This document shows, in pieces, positions 1-6,513 of a stretch of DNA of 12,177 nucleotides. The notes beneath the pieces were generated by a model, which saw only the letters and a program-made list of their open reading frames with translations, was not told where the DNA came from and ran no database searches. The translations under genes were made by a program, and so were the position numbers. The stretch is from CAZCWX01 sp964502465 (GTDB taxonomy: Bacteria > Desulfobacterota > Binatia > Bin18), in NCBI GenBank assembly GCA_964502465.1, contig CAZCWX010000018.1, positions 1 to 12,177 of the forward strand, given 5' to 3'. How positions within the stretch are numbered: the stretch's first letter is position 1; the number at the start of each line of letters is the position of its first letter.

Positions 1-246
1 CGCGCCGAGTTCTTCAAGGAAGGGGATGTCTACGTCGGCTTGGCACCTGAGCTAGACGTATCGACCTTTGGGGAAACCCTTGAAGAGGCCAGGAAATTCC
101 TCCAAGAGGCTGTAGAGGCATTTATTGAAGAGTGCCAAAGGATGGGGACCTTTGAAGAGGTCATGGAAGAGGCTGGCTTTGTGAAGACCGGGAAACAGTG
201 GATCTCCAGACAGCCACTCGTAGCTGAACTGCTTACTCTAGGGTAA
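1..246 (+). CDS. hicB: HicB-like antitoxin, 5' end missing
   Basis: The frame is open from the first base of the window to a TAA at 244-246, so the start lies outside; 81 residues are visible. They read GDVYVGLAPELDVSTFGETLEEA, the usual HicB pattern of a short beta-strand segment followed by PELD, a turn with G-x-T, and a helix rich in Glu and Ala. The tail has EEVMEEAGF and a Trp, without an obvious helix-turn-helix or ribbon-helix-helix DNA-binding domain. HicB proteins neutralise the HicA mRNA interferase by direct binding and often repress their own operon. The hicA gene starts 4 bp after this stop. The antitoxin-first order is the reverse of the Escherichia coli hicAB order, but it is common in other lineages. 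Family assignment is fairly sure; whether it represses DNA cannot be judged from the visible part. Confidence 0.75.
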   Translation, partial: RAEFFKEGDVYVGLAPELDVSTFGETLEEARKFLQEAVEAFIEECQRMGTFEEVMEEAGFVKTGKQWISRQPLVAELLTLG

Positions 247-250
247 AAAG

Positions 251-490
251 GTGGCGGGCCAAAAGATTACTCCTATTCCGTATCAAAGATTGGTGAAAGT
301 GTTTGAACGGGAAGGATTTACGGTCCAGAGACAAAGAGGTGACCACCTGATCCTTACGAAACCTGGAGTGAAACGACCGCTGGTGATTAAGACCAGCCCG
401 AAAGAGGTTCCAGTCACCCACATTCTGACCAATCTGCGAACGGCGAGTATCAGTCGCGAGCGATACTTCGAACTACTTGGTCAAACCTGA
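251..490 (+). CDS. hicA: HicA-like mRNA interferase toxin
   Basis: A 79-residue protein with a GTG start 4 bp after the hicB stop; a weak AGGG at 240-243 sits 7 nt upstream, so translation is probably coupled. HicA toxins have a small double-stranded-RNA-binding-like fold and cleave mRNA using one conserved histidine. Here the N-terminal helix (residues about 11-22) is followed by R-G-D-H at 29-32, where His32 matches the catalytic histidine of the usual G-S-H motif. Then come a strand-rich part and the typical ending VPVTHILTNLRTASISRERYFELL (written here only to show the family's final helix, residues 53-76). Length is normal for the family. With hicB it forms a type II toxin-antitoxin pair acting in the cytoplasm. 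No frameshift is seen, so the toxin is probably intact. Confidence 0.8.
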   Translation: MAGQKITPIPYQRLVKVFEREGFTVQRQRGDHLILTKPGVKRPLVIKTSPKEVPVTHILTNLRTASISRERYFELLGQT

Positions 491-536
491 ATCATGAAAG
501 CCTACAAAATTTTGATAAATCCCCCCGCGCACTGTG

Positions 537-561
537 CTTCCCCCTGGGAAACAGGGGGAAG
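537..561. terminator. perfect 10-bp hairpin between convergent hicA and the methyltransferase gene
   Basis: The arms CTTCCCCCTG (537-546) and CAGGGGGAAG (552-561) are perfect reverse complements around a 5-nt loop GGAAA. The hairpin lies between the converging ends of hicA (490) and the methyltransferase gene (574), where a bidirectional terminator is expected. No T-run follows it on either strand, so classical rho-independent termination is not well supported. Just upstream is AAATCCCCCCGC (about 517-528). The same C-rich start recurs on the minus strand near 5440-5450, so the whole may be a copy of a dispersed intergenic repeat. Confidence 0.4.
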
Positions 562-573
562 GCAGATTTCTGC

Positions 574-1740
574 TTATGCCTCTCTAAACGCAAAGCGCGG
601 ATCCGCGGCACGAATGTACACCTCGGGTAGCCCCAGCTCTTTGCGCACGATGTTGGTTCCCTGCACTAAGGCAACACATTTGTAAAATGCGATGCGGCGC
701 GACAAACCCTCGCGGCCAAAGCCGCAATCTGCGGTGATAATCAGTCGTTCAGGCGACACGTATTCAAGCGCTTTGCGGATCAGGTCGGCAATGAGATGCG
801 GTGGTTCTACCGTTGTCATCGTGTGGTTCACCACCCCAATAGCGATCTTTTTGTCAGTTTTCTGCTGCTTGAGCAAAGGCAGATCGCGACCTTGATTGCT
901 TGCACATTCTAGAGTCAAGACATCGGCATTAAGCTGGAGCAGGTAGGGGAGCGAACGTTCATAACTCGGCCGCTCCCAGTAAAAGCTCTGTTGATTCGGG
1001 TTCCCCCAGCATGTGTGCGCCCAAATCTCGGTATTGACTCCTTCAACTTCACGGTTAAACGCTTTTGTGTAAAACTCCAGATCTTTGTCTGTAGCGGGTG
1101 GCGTGGCGCAGCAGGCAAAGTGATGGGGCGGTTCCTCAACCTGGATGACTGGACACCCTGCGGCCGCGACTTCTTTCAGTTCTTCATTGAGTGCCGCGGC
1201 CAAATCCATGACCAGGTCTTGGTCGTTCTGATAGTGCTCGTTCCACAGCATCAGTGGCAGACAGGTGGCGCTGATGGCCCCGAACTTCACCGGCTTGTCA
1301 GTCATCTTCTGCGCGGTCTTCCAAATTGCCGCGTAGTGCAACGGTCCGCGGGTGATTTTATCCACGACTGCCGGCGAATGATACGCTTCCTGCACTTCGT
1401 ACAAGATATGGCCAGGTTTGATGTCTGCATACTCGAGAAAGTGTGAGGTGTCACGAAACCCGCTGATCCCGTTGAGCCGCTCGATGGCATAGAAAAACCA
1501 GGAGCGGCCACCGACTTCAAGATCGAAGCGCGCATCGCCATCGGTGAGGATGTCGAGACCGGCTCGCTCTTGTTCGTTGATGTAGCAGGCGACCGCATCC
1601 ATATATTGCTCGCGATACAACGAGTCGCCCAAAGCAACCTTGAACGGCCGGCCGTGCAGGCTTTCCGTGAACCATGACGGTCGAGGAAACGAGCCGACCA
1701 TCGCGGTAGCGAGTTTCTTGTCTTTGGTGGCATTGCGCAT
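574..1740 (-). CDS. MetE C-terminal-domain-like (cobalamin-independent methionine synthase family) methyltransferase
   Basis: A 388-residue protein with ATG at 1740 and a strong Shine-Dalgarno (AGAAGGAGGG, about 7 nt before it). It belongs to the zinc-dependent UROD/MetE-like TIM-barrel family. The N-terminus has V-G-S-F-P-R (15-20), and IQVEEPP (199-205) matches the substrate-binding strand. The zinc ligands of MetE are all visible in order: His242 and Cys244 in AHTCWGN, Glu278 in LECASN, and Cys339 in ADCGFGR. Full MetE is about 750 residues with a duplicated N-terminal barrel; this protein has only the catalytic half. Single-domain members include core methyltransferases that use methylcobamide proteins, and epoxyalkane:coenzyme M transferases, so the thiol substrate and methyl donor cannot be named. 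It is transcribed divergently from the aldolase gene at 2010. The family is sure, the reaction is not. Confidence 0.85.
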   Translation of the reverse strand: MRNATKDKKLATAMVGSFPRPSWFTESLHGRPFKVALGDSLYREQYMDAVACYINEQERAGLDILTDGDARFDLEVGGRSWFFYAIERLNGISGFRDTSHFLEYADIKPGHILYEVQEAYHSPAVVDKITRGPLHYAAIWKTAQKMTDKPVKFGAISATCLPLMLWNEHYQNDQDLVMDLAAALNEELKEVAAAGCPVIQVEEPPHHFACCATPPATDKDLEFYTKAFNREVEGVNTEIWAHTCWGNPNQQSFYWERPSYERSLPYLLQLNADVLTLECASNQGRDLPLLKQQKTDKKIAIGVVNHTMTTVEPPHLIADLIRKALEYVSPERLIITADCGFGREGLSRRIAFYKCVALVQGTNIVRKELGLPEVYIRAADPRFAFREA

Positions 1741-1840
1741 CGCTGTCCCTCCTTCTGTCAGTAAGTGGGTGAATCATATACCAAAATGAGACTGGAAGCT
1801 TGAGACGGGAGGGGGCGGTCAAAGGTGAATCCCAGAGTCC

Positions 1841-1896
1841 GTAGTGACGGCTTCAGTCGTTCTTGCTGCCTGGTAAGCGACTAAAGTCGCTACTAC
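1841..1896. repeat. inverted pair of REP-like palindromic units in the divergent intergenic region
   Basis: The 269 bp between the divergent genes (1741-2009) contain a left unit at 1841-1860 (GTAGTGACGGCTTCAGTCGT) and a right unit at 1877-1896. The reverse complement of the right unit matches the left at 15 of 20 bases. The right unit is itself a palindrome: AGCGACT (1876-1882), AA, AGTCGCT (1885-1891). GACT(T/A)AAGTCGC-type units with a trailing CTACTAC look like dispersed REP-like elements of many environmental genomes, although only this one pair is in the window. Nothing else clear was seen in the region apart from the two ribosome-binding sites; no convincing sigma-70 promoter was picked out. 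Confidence 0.5.
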
Positions 1897-2009
1897 TGGC
1901 AAGAGCAAACCACTAGCCTCAAGTCTCAGTTTTCCTATAAGAATGACAGACATGGTCCCTCTCAAGTGACAAGGAAGTATAGCAGCCCACAGTAAGGAAG
2001 GAGCACGAT

Positions 2010-2891
2010 ATGCTACGTGGTGTATTCTCAGCAATGATCACACCATTCGATAAAAACGAGAACATCGACGAAAAAGGATTTGAAACTCTCCTCAACTGGA
2101 CGATCGACAAAGGGGTCAACGGTGTTTTTGTCGTGAGCAGCACTGGCGAATCCTGGGCGCTCAGCTTTGAAGAAAAAACGCGACTGTTTGCTCTGGCGGT
2201 GTCAATTGTAAAGAAGCAGGTCCCAGTAATTGCTGGGGTTGGTGTTCCGGCCACGCGTGAAGCGATTCGTTTAGCAGAAGCGGCGGAAGCCGCGGGGGCC
2301 GACTATCTGTGTGCGGTGCCGCCGAGTTTTGTCCGACCAACCCAAGACGAATTGCTGACGCACTATAGCGCTATTGCGCAAGCGACCAGCCTGCCTTTTC
2401 TGCTCTACAATATCCCTATGCTGGCTGGCAATGTGTTGGGAACACCCGCTGTGAGGGTGCTGGCAGAGCGCTTCCTCAATATCGCGGGGATCAAAGATAG
2501 CAGTGGTGATCTGACGCTATTGAATGATCTTCTCCTGCAGCGGCGACCGGACTTCAGCGTCTTCACCGGCATCGATACGCTGGTTCTTCCTGGGCTGATG
2601 GCAGGAAGCCAGGGGGCAATCCTCGGTAGCGCGAATGTGTGCCCGAGTTTGGCGGTGGAGATCGTGCGATTATTTGACGCTGGCCGACTCGAAGAATCCT
2701 GGGCTGTGCAGAATCGCCTGACGCGTTTTTGGCTCGCTATGGGACTCGGCTCATTTCCAGCACCGGTCAAAGCCGCGATGGAATTGTTAGGTCTTCCCGC
2801 CGGAGCTCCTCGGATGCCTATCGTTCCTCTCGACGCTGAACACCGCGACATGTTAGCCCAAGCGTTACGCGCTATGGGAGTGGTCGCGTAA
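2010..2891 (+). CDS. DapA/N-acetylneuraminate-lyase family class I aldolase
   Basis: A 293-residue TIM-barrel protein with ATG at 2010 and Shine-Dalgarno GGAAGGAG about 7 nt upstream; length is typical for the family. These enzymes form a Schiff base between an active-site lysine and a 2-oxo acid such as pyruvate. Visible residues are the SSTGE carboxylate-binding turn (43-47), Tyr133 in LLYNIP, and Schiff-base Lys162 in GIKDSSGD. The segment after the tyrosine reads IPMLAG, so the arginine that DapA uses to hold aspartate semialdehyde (R138 in E. coli) is Leu138. That points away from true dihydrodipicolinate synthase and toward an N-acetylneuraminate-lyase-like or 2-keto-3-deoxy-acid aldolase or dehydratase, substrate unknown. 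It stands alone on its strand, divergent from the MetE-like gene. The family is certain; the substrate is open. Confidence 0.85.
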   Translation: MLRGVFSAMITPFDKNENIDEKGFETLLNWTIDKGVNGVFVVSSTGESWALSFEEKTRLFALAVSIVKKQVPVIAGVGVPATREAIRLAEAAEAAGADYLCAVPPSFVRPTQDELLTHYSAIAQATSLPFLLYNIPMLAGNVLGTPAVRVLAERFLNIAGIKDSSGDLTLLNDLLLQRRPDFSVFTGIDTLVLPGLMAGSQGAILGSANVCPSLAVEIVRLFDAGRLEESWAVQNRLTRFWLAMGLGSFPAPVKAAMELLGLPAGAPRMPIVPLDAEHRDMLAQALRAMGVVA

Positions 2892-2989
2892 GCCTGGCTT
2901 CCTGTTGCCTTCATGTTCCCCGCTCCCGCATAAGATGGGAGAGTGGTAGGGTGGGGGCTATTCTCCTTCATCTGCTTGCAATAATTAGC

Positions 2990-3011
2990 AAATTGAGATA
3001 GCACCCAATTT
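2990..3011. promoter_or_regulatory. candidate autoregulatory operator of the XRE regulator
   Basis: AAATTG (2990-2995) and CAATTT (3006-3011) form a perfect 6-bp inverted repeat with a 10-bp spacer that ends directly at the ATG at 3012. No Shine-Dalgarno is visible there, so the site covers the translation start region. A second perfect inverted repeat, CCAATTG (3080-3086) and CAATTGG (3096-3102) with a 9-bp spacer, lies inside the gene and shares the CAATT core. Small XRE proteins commonly repress their own promoter through such dyads; the assignment is inference. Confidence 0.3.
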
Positions 3012-3380
3012 ATGTCCACTAAGAAAACTGATCCGTATGTGACTTTAGGGGAATTTATTCGCCGCCAACGTGAGCTGGCCCAATTGTCTGTCCGGCAATT
3101 GGCCGATATCTGTGGCATTTCCAATCCCTATCTCAGCCAAATTGAACGTGGACTCCGCACGCCGAGCAGTATGATTCTTCAATCTCTTGCCAAAGGGCTG
3201 CGTCTCTCGGCTGAGACCCTGTATGCTCAGGCAGGAATCCTCGATCCCCAGGAAGCTGAAGAAAGTGATGTGGTGCGAGCCGTTCTGCACGACCCACACC
3301 TATCTGCTCGCCAGCGAGAGATGCTGATCGACATGTACCGTTCTTTCCGCAAGGTCAACGAGGCTGAAAATTCTTCCTGA
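3012..3380 (+). CDS. XRE-family helix-turn-helix transcriptional regulator
   Basis: A 122-residue protein. Residues about 12-70 form a Cro/CI-type helix-turn-helix: LGEFIRRQRELAQLSVRQLA leads into ADICGISNPYLSQIERG, where the recognition helix includes N38, Y40, S42 and the conserved IERG turn, and RTPSSMILQSLAKGL completes the domain. The C-terminal part (80-122) is acidic and then helical, with LSARQREMLIDMYRSFRKV resembling a short dimerisation or partner-binding tail; no sensory domain is present. The gene is followed after 129 bp by a small phasin-like gene on the same strand, so it may control polyester-granule functions, as single-domain regulators do next to phasin genes elsewhere (inference). 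No good Shine-Dalgarno precedes the ATG; a dyad abuts it instead, suggesting autoregulation. Confidence 0.85.
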   Translation: MSTKKTDPYVTLGEFIRRQRELAQLSVRQLADICGISNPYLSQIERGLRTPSSMILQSLAKGLRLSAETLYAQAGILDPQEAEESDVVRAVLHDPHLSARQREMLIDMYRSFRKVNEAENSS

Positions 3381-3509
3381 AAGTCCTGTGCACCAGGAAA
3401 GTTCAGGGGTCTCGCCGAGTGCGCTTGCAAAAGTTAGCGCTATGAGCTAGCATCACTGTTGGCGATGACGATACGCGTCGCTAATCACCGCACCAGGAGG
3501 ATCAGGGCT

Positions 3510-3827
3510 ATGGCAGAGAACCTATGGTCGAGCAACCCAGTGATGAAAATGTGGAGCGAGATGAGCGCTCCTCTGTGTGGGGCATTCAAACAGAGTGCTG
3601 TTCAGTACATTGATAATTCAGAGAAATGGGCCCACAAGGCACTCGAGCTCAGCGAGAAAACGACTGCATGGGCGAAAGACACGCCACTCGCGCCCATGTT
3701 TGAGATGCAGCAATCACTGTCGCGCCAGATAATTGAGTCGTCTACTTTGCTTGCCCGTCGCTTGTGGCAGATCGAAGAGGAACTCGAAGAAAAAGCCGCC
3801 AAGAGGCCGAAACAAAGCGACAACTGA
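3510..3827 (+). CDS. small phasin-like (granule-associated) protein
   Basis: A 105-residue protein starting at the ATG at 3510, which has AGGAGG (3495-3500) 9 nt upstream. The same frame is open further back to a TTG at 3459, but that lacks a ribosome-binding site and gives a basic, unlikely N-terminus. The protein is predicted all-helical and amphipathic: SAVQYIDNSEKWAHKALELSEKTTAWAKDT, then PLAPMFEMQQSLSRQIIESSTLLARRLWQIEEELEEKAAK (residues given to show the heptad-like spacing of hydrophobics, without Cys or metal motifs). It has no signal peptide or membrane segment. This composition is typical of phasins, which coat polyhydroxyalkanoate granules. It follows an XRE regulator, and another phasin-like gene lies at 6514-7017. 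The call rests on general character, not on a diagnostic motif; an uncharacterised helical protein is the alternative. Confidence 0.5.
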   Translation: MAENLWSSNPVMKMWSEMSAPLCGAFKQSAVQYIDNSEKWAHKALELSEKTTAWAKDTPLAPMFEMQQSLSRQIIESSTLLARRLWQIEEELEEKAAKRPKQSDN

Positions 3828-3887
3828 TATCCGTCGGTAGCAGATCGCAGGTCAGCCCGAAGACAAAGCTACTGCAGCAGAAGCGAG

Positions 3888-3950
3888 GGGGAGTGTTCGC
3901 TCTGGCGAACTGACAAATAATCTTATCCCTGCAAGCGAGTTCCACTCCCC
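3888..3950. terminator. nested hairpins between convergent genes, probable bidirectional terminator
   Basis: Between the stop of the small phasin-like gene (3827) and the Crp/Fnr gene (stop side at 3958), GTTCGC (3895-3900), loop TCTG, GCGAAC (3905-3910) make a perfect 6-bp stem with a tetraloop. It is enclosed by a wider inverted repeat, GGGGAGTG (3888-3895) and CACTCCCC (3943-3950), which shares one base with the inner stem. Sequence after the right arm (TTATTGCTT) is only mildly T-rich. The position between converging genes supports a terminator role. Confidence 0.4.
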
Positions 3951-3957
3951 TTATTGC

Positions 3958-4674
3958 TTACTCCTCTTGGATCCCACTGACAATTTCCTGTAAACGCTGT
4001 GGCAAGACAATCAGTTTGCGCCCATCGCGTACGATATACTGTTGCCGTTCCATCTCCTTTATGTGCTCAGTGACCTTCTGCCGTGAGGCACCAACTAAAT
4101 CGGCTAAGTCTTCGTGTGTCACCTGAAGGATAAGGATTGTTCCGCGTGAGTCTTGCACGCCGAATTTTTGTGCGAGCTCTAAGAGTGCTATCCCGAGCCG
4201 TTGTCGCAAATTCAGCCCCTGAAAATGTGCATAGCGATAGAGCAAGGAAAACCACCGGTTCACCGTGCTTCCCATAAGTGCGCTAAAGTCGCTGAATGGG
4301 ACACCCAGCATCGTGGTTACGAATGCCTCTGGTTGGACAGCCGCTATCCAGCAGTCACTAAAGGCCTCGGACCGGAAAGCCCGCTGCATACTAGGCATTA
4401 AGGCGGTGATGCCGAAGAGTTCTCCTGGGCAAATCAGACTGACCAGTACATGCTCACTCTCGGCATTACTGAGAGAGAGTTTGACCACGCCGGACACCAG
4501 CAGGTAAAGGACATCAGAGGGAGATTTCTCGGTGAAGAGGGTAGTGCGACGTTCGACCCGTTGGAGTGACATCTGCGAAAGTAATTTTTCCAACTGTTGA
4601 TCTGACGCCCAGGGGAATGCTTTCAAGCGGCGAAGAATAGTGGGAGTTAACACCGGTTCGCGTGCCATAGCCAT
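3958..4674 (-). CDS. Crp/Fnr-family transcriptional regulator
   Basis: A 238-residue protein with ATG at 4674; an in-frame ATG at 4668 has better spacing from the weak AGG at 4677-4675. Residues about 35-115 form the cyclic-nucleotide-binding-type beta-roll (VLYLLVSGVVKLSL, CPGELFGITAL). A long linker helix spans about 125-155, and a winged helix-turn-helix lies at 185-216 (THEDLADLVGASRQ and following). The cAMP pocket is not conserved: the CRP Glu72 position is Thr or Ile, and the R-S pair does not align. FNR-type iron-sulfur cysteines are also absent (only C82 and C108). The ligand is therefore unknown. The recognition helix reads SRQKVTEHIKEM, differing from CRP (RETVGR) and FNR (VETISR), so its DNA site should differ. 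A strong palindrome lies 58 bp upstream of the start. It probably controls itself and nearby granule genes. Confidence 0.9.
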   Translation of the reverse strand: MAMAREPVLTPTILRRLKAFPWASDQQLEKLLSQMSLQRVERRTTLFTEKSPSDVLYLLVSGVVKLSLSNAESEHVLVSLICPGELFGITALMPSMQRAFRSEAFSDCWIAAVQPEAFVTTMLGVPFSDFSALMGSTVNRWFSLLYRYAHFQGLNLRQRLGIALLELAQKFGVQDSRGTILILQVTHEDLADLVGASRQKVTEHIKEMERQQYIVRDGRKLIVLPQRLQEIVSGIQEE

Positions 4675-4731
4675 CCTGTCTTGGAGAAAGAGACTCGTCC
4701 ATTCCTTTTCTCAATTTCCTTGAGCGTATAG

Positions 4732-4753
4732 TTTTGTCACTTTAGTGACAAAA
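4732..4753. promoter_or_regulatory. 22-bp palindrome, candidate Crp/Fnr-family operator
   Basis: TTTTGTCAC (4732-4740), TTTA, GTGACAAAA (4745-4753): two perfect 9-bp arms. It lies in the 231-bp divergent region between the Crp/Fnr gene (start 4674) and the lipoprotein gene (start 4906). The spacing (TGTCA-N6-TGACA) is that of Crp/Fnr-type sites, though the half-site is neither the CRP TGTGA nor the FNR TTGAT sequence. On the minus strand TATACG, a possible -10 hexamer, follows the dyad by about 2 bp, so binding here would cover the promoter and suggests autorepression. The same GTCAC-N4-GTGAC core recurs at 7093-7106. Confidence 0.6.
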
Positions 4754-4905
4754 GTGCAAGATTCCCACTTTTTCTTTCTTTGCGTCGCTCCTGGGTCAGC
4801 CTGGAAGTCACAGATAGACTGACTGGGACTTTCATTATACAATCCCACCTTGCACTGGAAACATCTTCCAAAACACTATCTTGTAATATTTGAGGAGGAG
4901 AGTGG

Positions 4906-5340
4906 ATGCGATACATACAGACGCCGAAAACCCTATGGCTCTTGGCTCTTAGCTGTCTGCTGGTATGGGCATGTGGCGAAAAGAAAGAGCTGGGACCGAA
5001 GGAGCAGCAGGCGATTCAGCTTGTGAGGGCCTATACCCCCGAGGGAGGGCTATTCAGCGTGGTTTCGAATATCGAGAAGATGGCTGAGGATAATACCCGT
5101 CAGGGCAACAAATGGGAACTTGGCCCGTGGGAAGCTGGGCTCCCGTCGCAAAAAGATCGCATCGTTGAAGAGCTCAGTCAGTATTTTAATGTGTTCCGAC
5201 CTACAGGTGATTACTGGGTCCGTTTTACGTATCAGGATAAGGATGGTATGCATGAAGCCTTGTGGGATGTGAACATTTACAACAAGAAAGTTGTTGTAAA
5301 AAATGATGTAGCTCAGCAGTTCACTGCTCCTGCTTCGTAG
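4906..5340 (+). CDS. small probable lipoprotein of unknown function
   Basis: A 144-residue protein; ATG at 4906 is preceded by GAGGAGGAG about 7 nt upstream, a strong ribosome-binding site. The N-terminus has a Lys at 8, a hydrophobic stretch (10-22, LWLLALSCLLVWA) and Cys23, followed by charged GEKKE, which looks like a lipoprotein signal peptide. The residue at -2 is Trp, which is unusual for a lipobox, so cleavage by signal peptidase II is likely but not certain. The mature part is hydrophilic with many Trp and Tyr residues in its second half (YWVRFTYQDKDGMHEALWDVNIYNKKVVVKN, shown for its alternating strand-like pattern in pieces), suggesting a small beta domain exposed in the periplasm. 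No known family was recognised. It is divergent from the Crp/Fnr gene and may share its operator region. Confidence 0.7.
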   Translation: MRYIQTPKTLWLLALSCLLVWACGEKKELGPKEQQAIQLVRAYTPEGGLFSVVSNIEKMAEDNTRQGNKWELGPWEAGLPSQKDRIVEELSQYFNVFRPTGDYWVRFTYQDKDGMHEALWDVNIYNKKVVVKNDVAQQFTAPAS

Positions 5341-5398
5341 GCTGGCGACGCTGGCAATTTGCGGGCTATAGCAGCACAGGATCCCTCCGCGCTTCCTC

Positions 5399-5466
5399 TC
5401 CTTCGACGGTGCTCAGGACAGACTTTACGAAAGGGGGGGCTGCGGGGGATTTCGCCTGGCTTTTAA
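5399..5466. repeat. composite of common intergenic repeat motifs between convergent genes
   Basis: The 130 bp between the lipoprotein gene and the hydrolase hold two motifs that resemble dispersed intergenic repeats. CCTTCGACGGTGCTCAGGACAG (5399-5420) belongs to a type often seen as CTTCGAC-x-GCTCAGGACAG in many genomes. Next to it, on the minus strand about 5434-5455, GCGAAATCCCCCGC followed by a C-run resembles the AAATCCCCCCGC start of the element at 517-561. No clean terminator hairpin was found; GTTTTTAAAA follows the hydrolase stop directly. Confidence 0.35.
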
Positions 5467-5470
5467 AAAC

Positions 5471-6265
5471 TCATCTTTGCGCTGGGATCCAATCCAACCC
5501 ATTACTCAGTGGTTCTCTCGCCTGGATCGAGCGCTCTTCGGGGGAGTGTCCCTGACCATGCAGGGCAAGAACGCGGGCAATAACCCGATAGACCTGTGGA
5601 TTGACGATCAGACCCATATGGCGGCCAGACACTTGCTGGTTGTCTCCTGCGGGGTCGAGGCTTGTTCGCCAGTCAACAATTTCATCCTCTTTTGAGAAAA
5701 CGGCTGTGAACCCGACGCCGGTAGGGAGGGGAGAGAAGACGGTGCGACTGAAGTGGCAGGTACACTGAGGACTGCCGCATTGTAGCGCCGTTCGGCCCTT
5801 GAGTCTTCGGAGCGGTTGCAACAACAAGAAGGCAGAATGCACGAGCGGGTGGACTCGCATAGCGCGATCTATAGGGGAACCGAGCGCGATTACCTGGCAG
5901 ATTTTCTCTGGAAAGTTGTTGCCGAGAAATCGCGCAAGCATTCCTCCCAGGCTGTGGCCAATAACCGTGATAGGGATATCACTGTGCTTGGTGATATGGT
6001 CCAACCGCCACTGGAGCAGTTCACCGGTCCGATTCGGACAGTCAACGTTCCAATCAAGCCCTGAGAAGTACGCACGGTAGCCTATACGGTTGAGCCACCC
6101 TGCCATCACCCATAGTGTCCAGTCGCCGGCAAAAAACCCAGGAATCAGGAGAACAGGTTCTCCTTTTCCGTGGGGAAGGTTGATCCCGCGGTATACTGGG
6201 TCCCGCAGCAAGGCAGTCAGTTGGAAGAGATAATCAGTGTGAGCAAGTGTAAGCTGCCACGACAT
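5471..6265 (-). CDS. alpha/beta-hydrolase (lipase/esterase-like)
   Basis: A 264-residue protein starting at the second ATG of an ATGATG pair (6265), with GGAG 6 nt upstream. The frame stays open back to 6448, but those extra 61 codons include a hairpin and an atypical Cys-rich stretch. The alpha/beta-hydrolase core is clear: PVLLIPGFFAGDW (37-49, oxyanion region), the nucleophile elbow G-H-S-L-G-G with Ser105, the acid in KEDEIVDW (Asp194 or Asp198), and His216 in SGRHMGL. Three cysteines (163, 168, 170) sit before the acid. There is no signal peptide in the chosen form, so it should be cytoplasmic. It lies 248 bp downstream of a phasin-like gene on the same strand, so an intracellular polyester or lipid-ester substrate is plausible (inference). 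The fold is sure; the substrate is not. Confidence 0.8.
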   Translation of the reverse strand: MSWQLTLAHTDYLFQLTALLRDPVYRGINLPHGKGEPVLLIPGFFAGDWTLWVMAGWLNRIGYRAYFSGLDWNVDCPNRTGELLQWRLDHITKHSDIPITVIGHSLGGMLARFLGNNFPEKICQVIALGSPIDRAMRVHPLVHSAFLLLQPLRRLKGRTALQCGSPQCTCHFSRTVFSPLPTGVGFTAVFSKEDEIVDWRTSLDPAGDNQQVSGRHMGLIVNPQVYRVIARVLALHGQGHSPEERSIQAREPLSNGLDWIPAQR

Positions 6266-6437
6266 CATGTTCTCCGCTTCTGAGGTCAGATGGTCTAGCG
6301 CGGCCTCGGGTTGCGATTTTCCTTCCTGCAAGGGGGCCGTGCCATGTCTCGAAATCTGCAGGCGCACTGCTAGCAAAATTTGATAACTACAGCAAGCGTA
6401 GCATGTGAAAATGCCTCGGAGAAGTGATGCGCGAGAG

Positions 6438-6464
6438 AGGAGGCGCACAATACAATTGCCTCCT
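6438..6464. terminator. 7-bp hairpin in the gap between the phasin-like gene and the hydrolase gene
   Basis: AGGAGGC (6438-6444) and GCCTCCT (6458-6464) pair perfectly around a 13-nt loop. It lies about 50 nt after the stop of the phasin-like gene in the direction of transcription, before the hydrolase start. No T-run follows on the minus strand, so it may be a weak terminator, an mRNA-stabilising stem that lowers hydrolase expression relative to the phasin, or a chance structure. Confidence 0.3.
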
Positions 6465-6513
6465 GAATTATGTAAAGTACACCGAACTGCGTTGGCGTGG
6501 GTTGACGAGGGCC

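Noticed and set aside
1966..1972. GTGACAA half-site upstream of the aldolase gene
   Set aside because: No left half-site at the N4 spacing; a 7-mer is expected about once by chance on both strands of a window this size.
2921..2943. CTCCC ... GGGAG inverted repeat after the aldolase stop as a terminator
   Set aside because: A 5-bp stem with a 9-nt loop and no T-run is too weak to list.
2405..3124. Long minus-strand frame (239 codons) opposite the aldolase and XRE genes
   Set aside because: It overlaps two well-supported plus-strand genes, is rich in Arg/Ser/Pro as antisense frames are, and has no recognisable motif.
4807..4825. GTCAC ... ACTGAC as another Crp/Fnr site upstream of the lipoprotein gene
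   Set aside because: The arms have the wrong spacing and the right half does not match GTGAC.
6266..6448. 61-codon N-terminal extension of the alpha/beta hydrolase
   Set aside because: The Cys-rich start is unlike the family and spans a hairpin; the ATGATG with GGAG at 6265 fits better.
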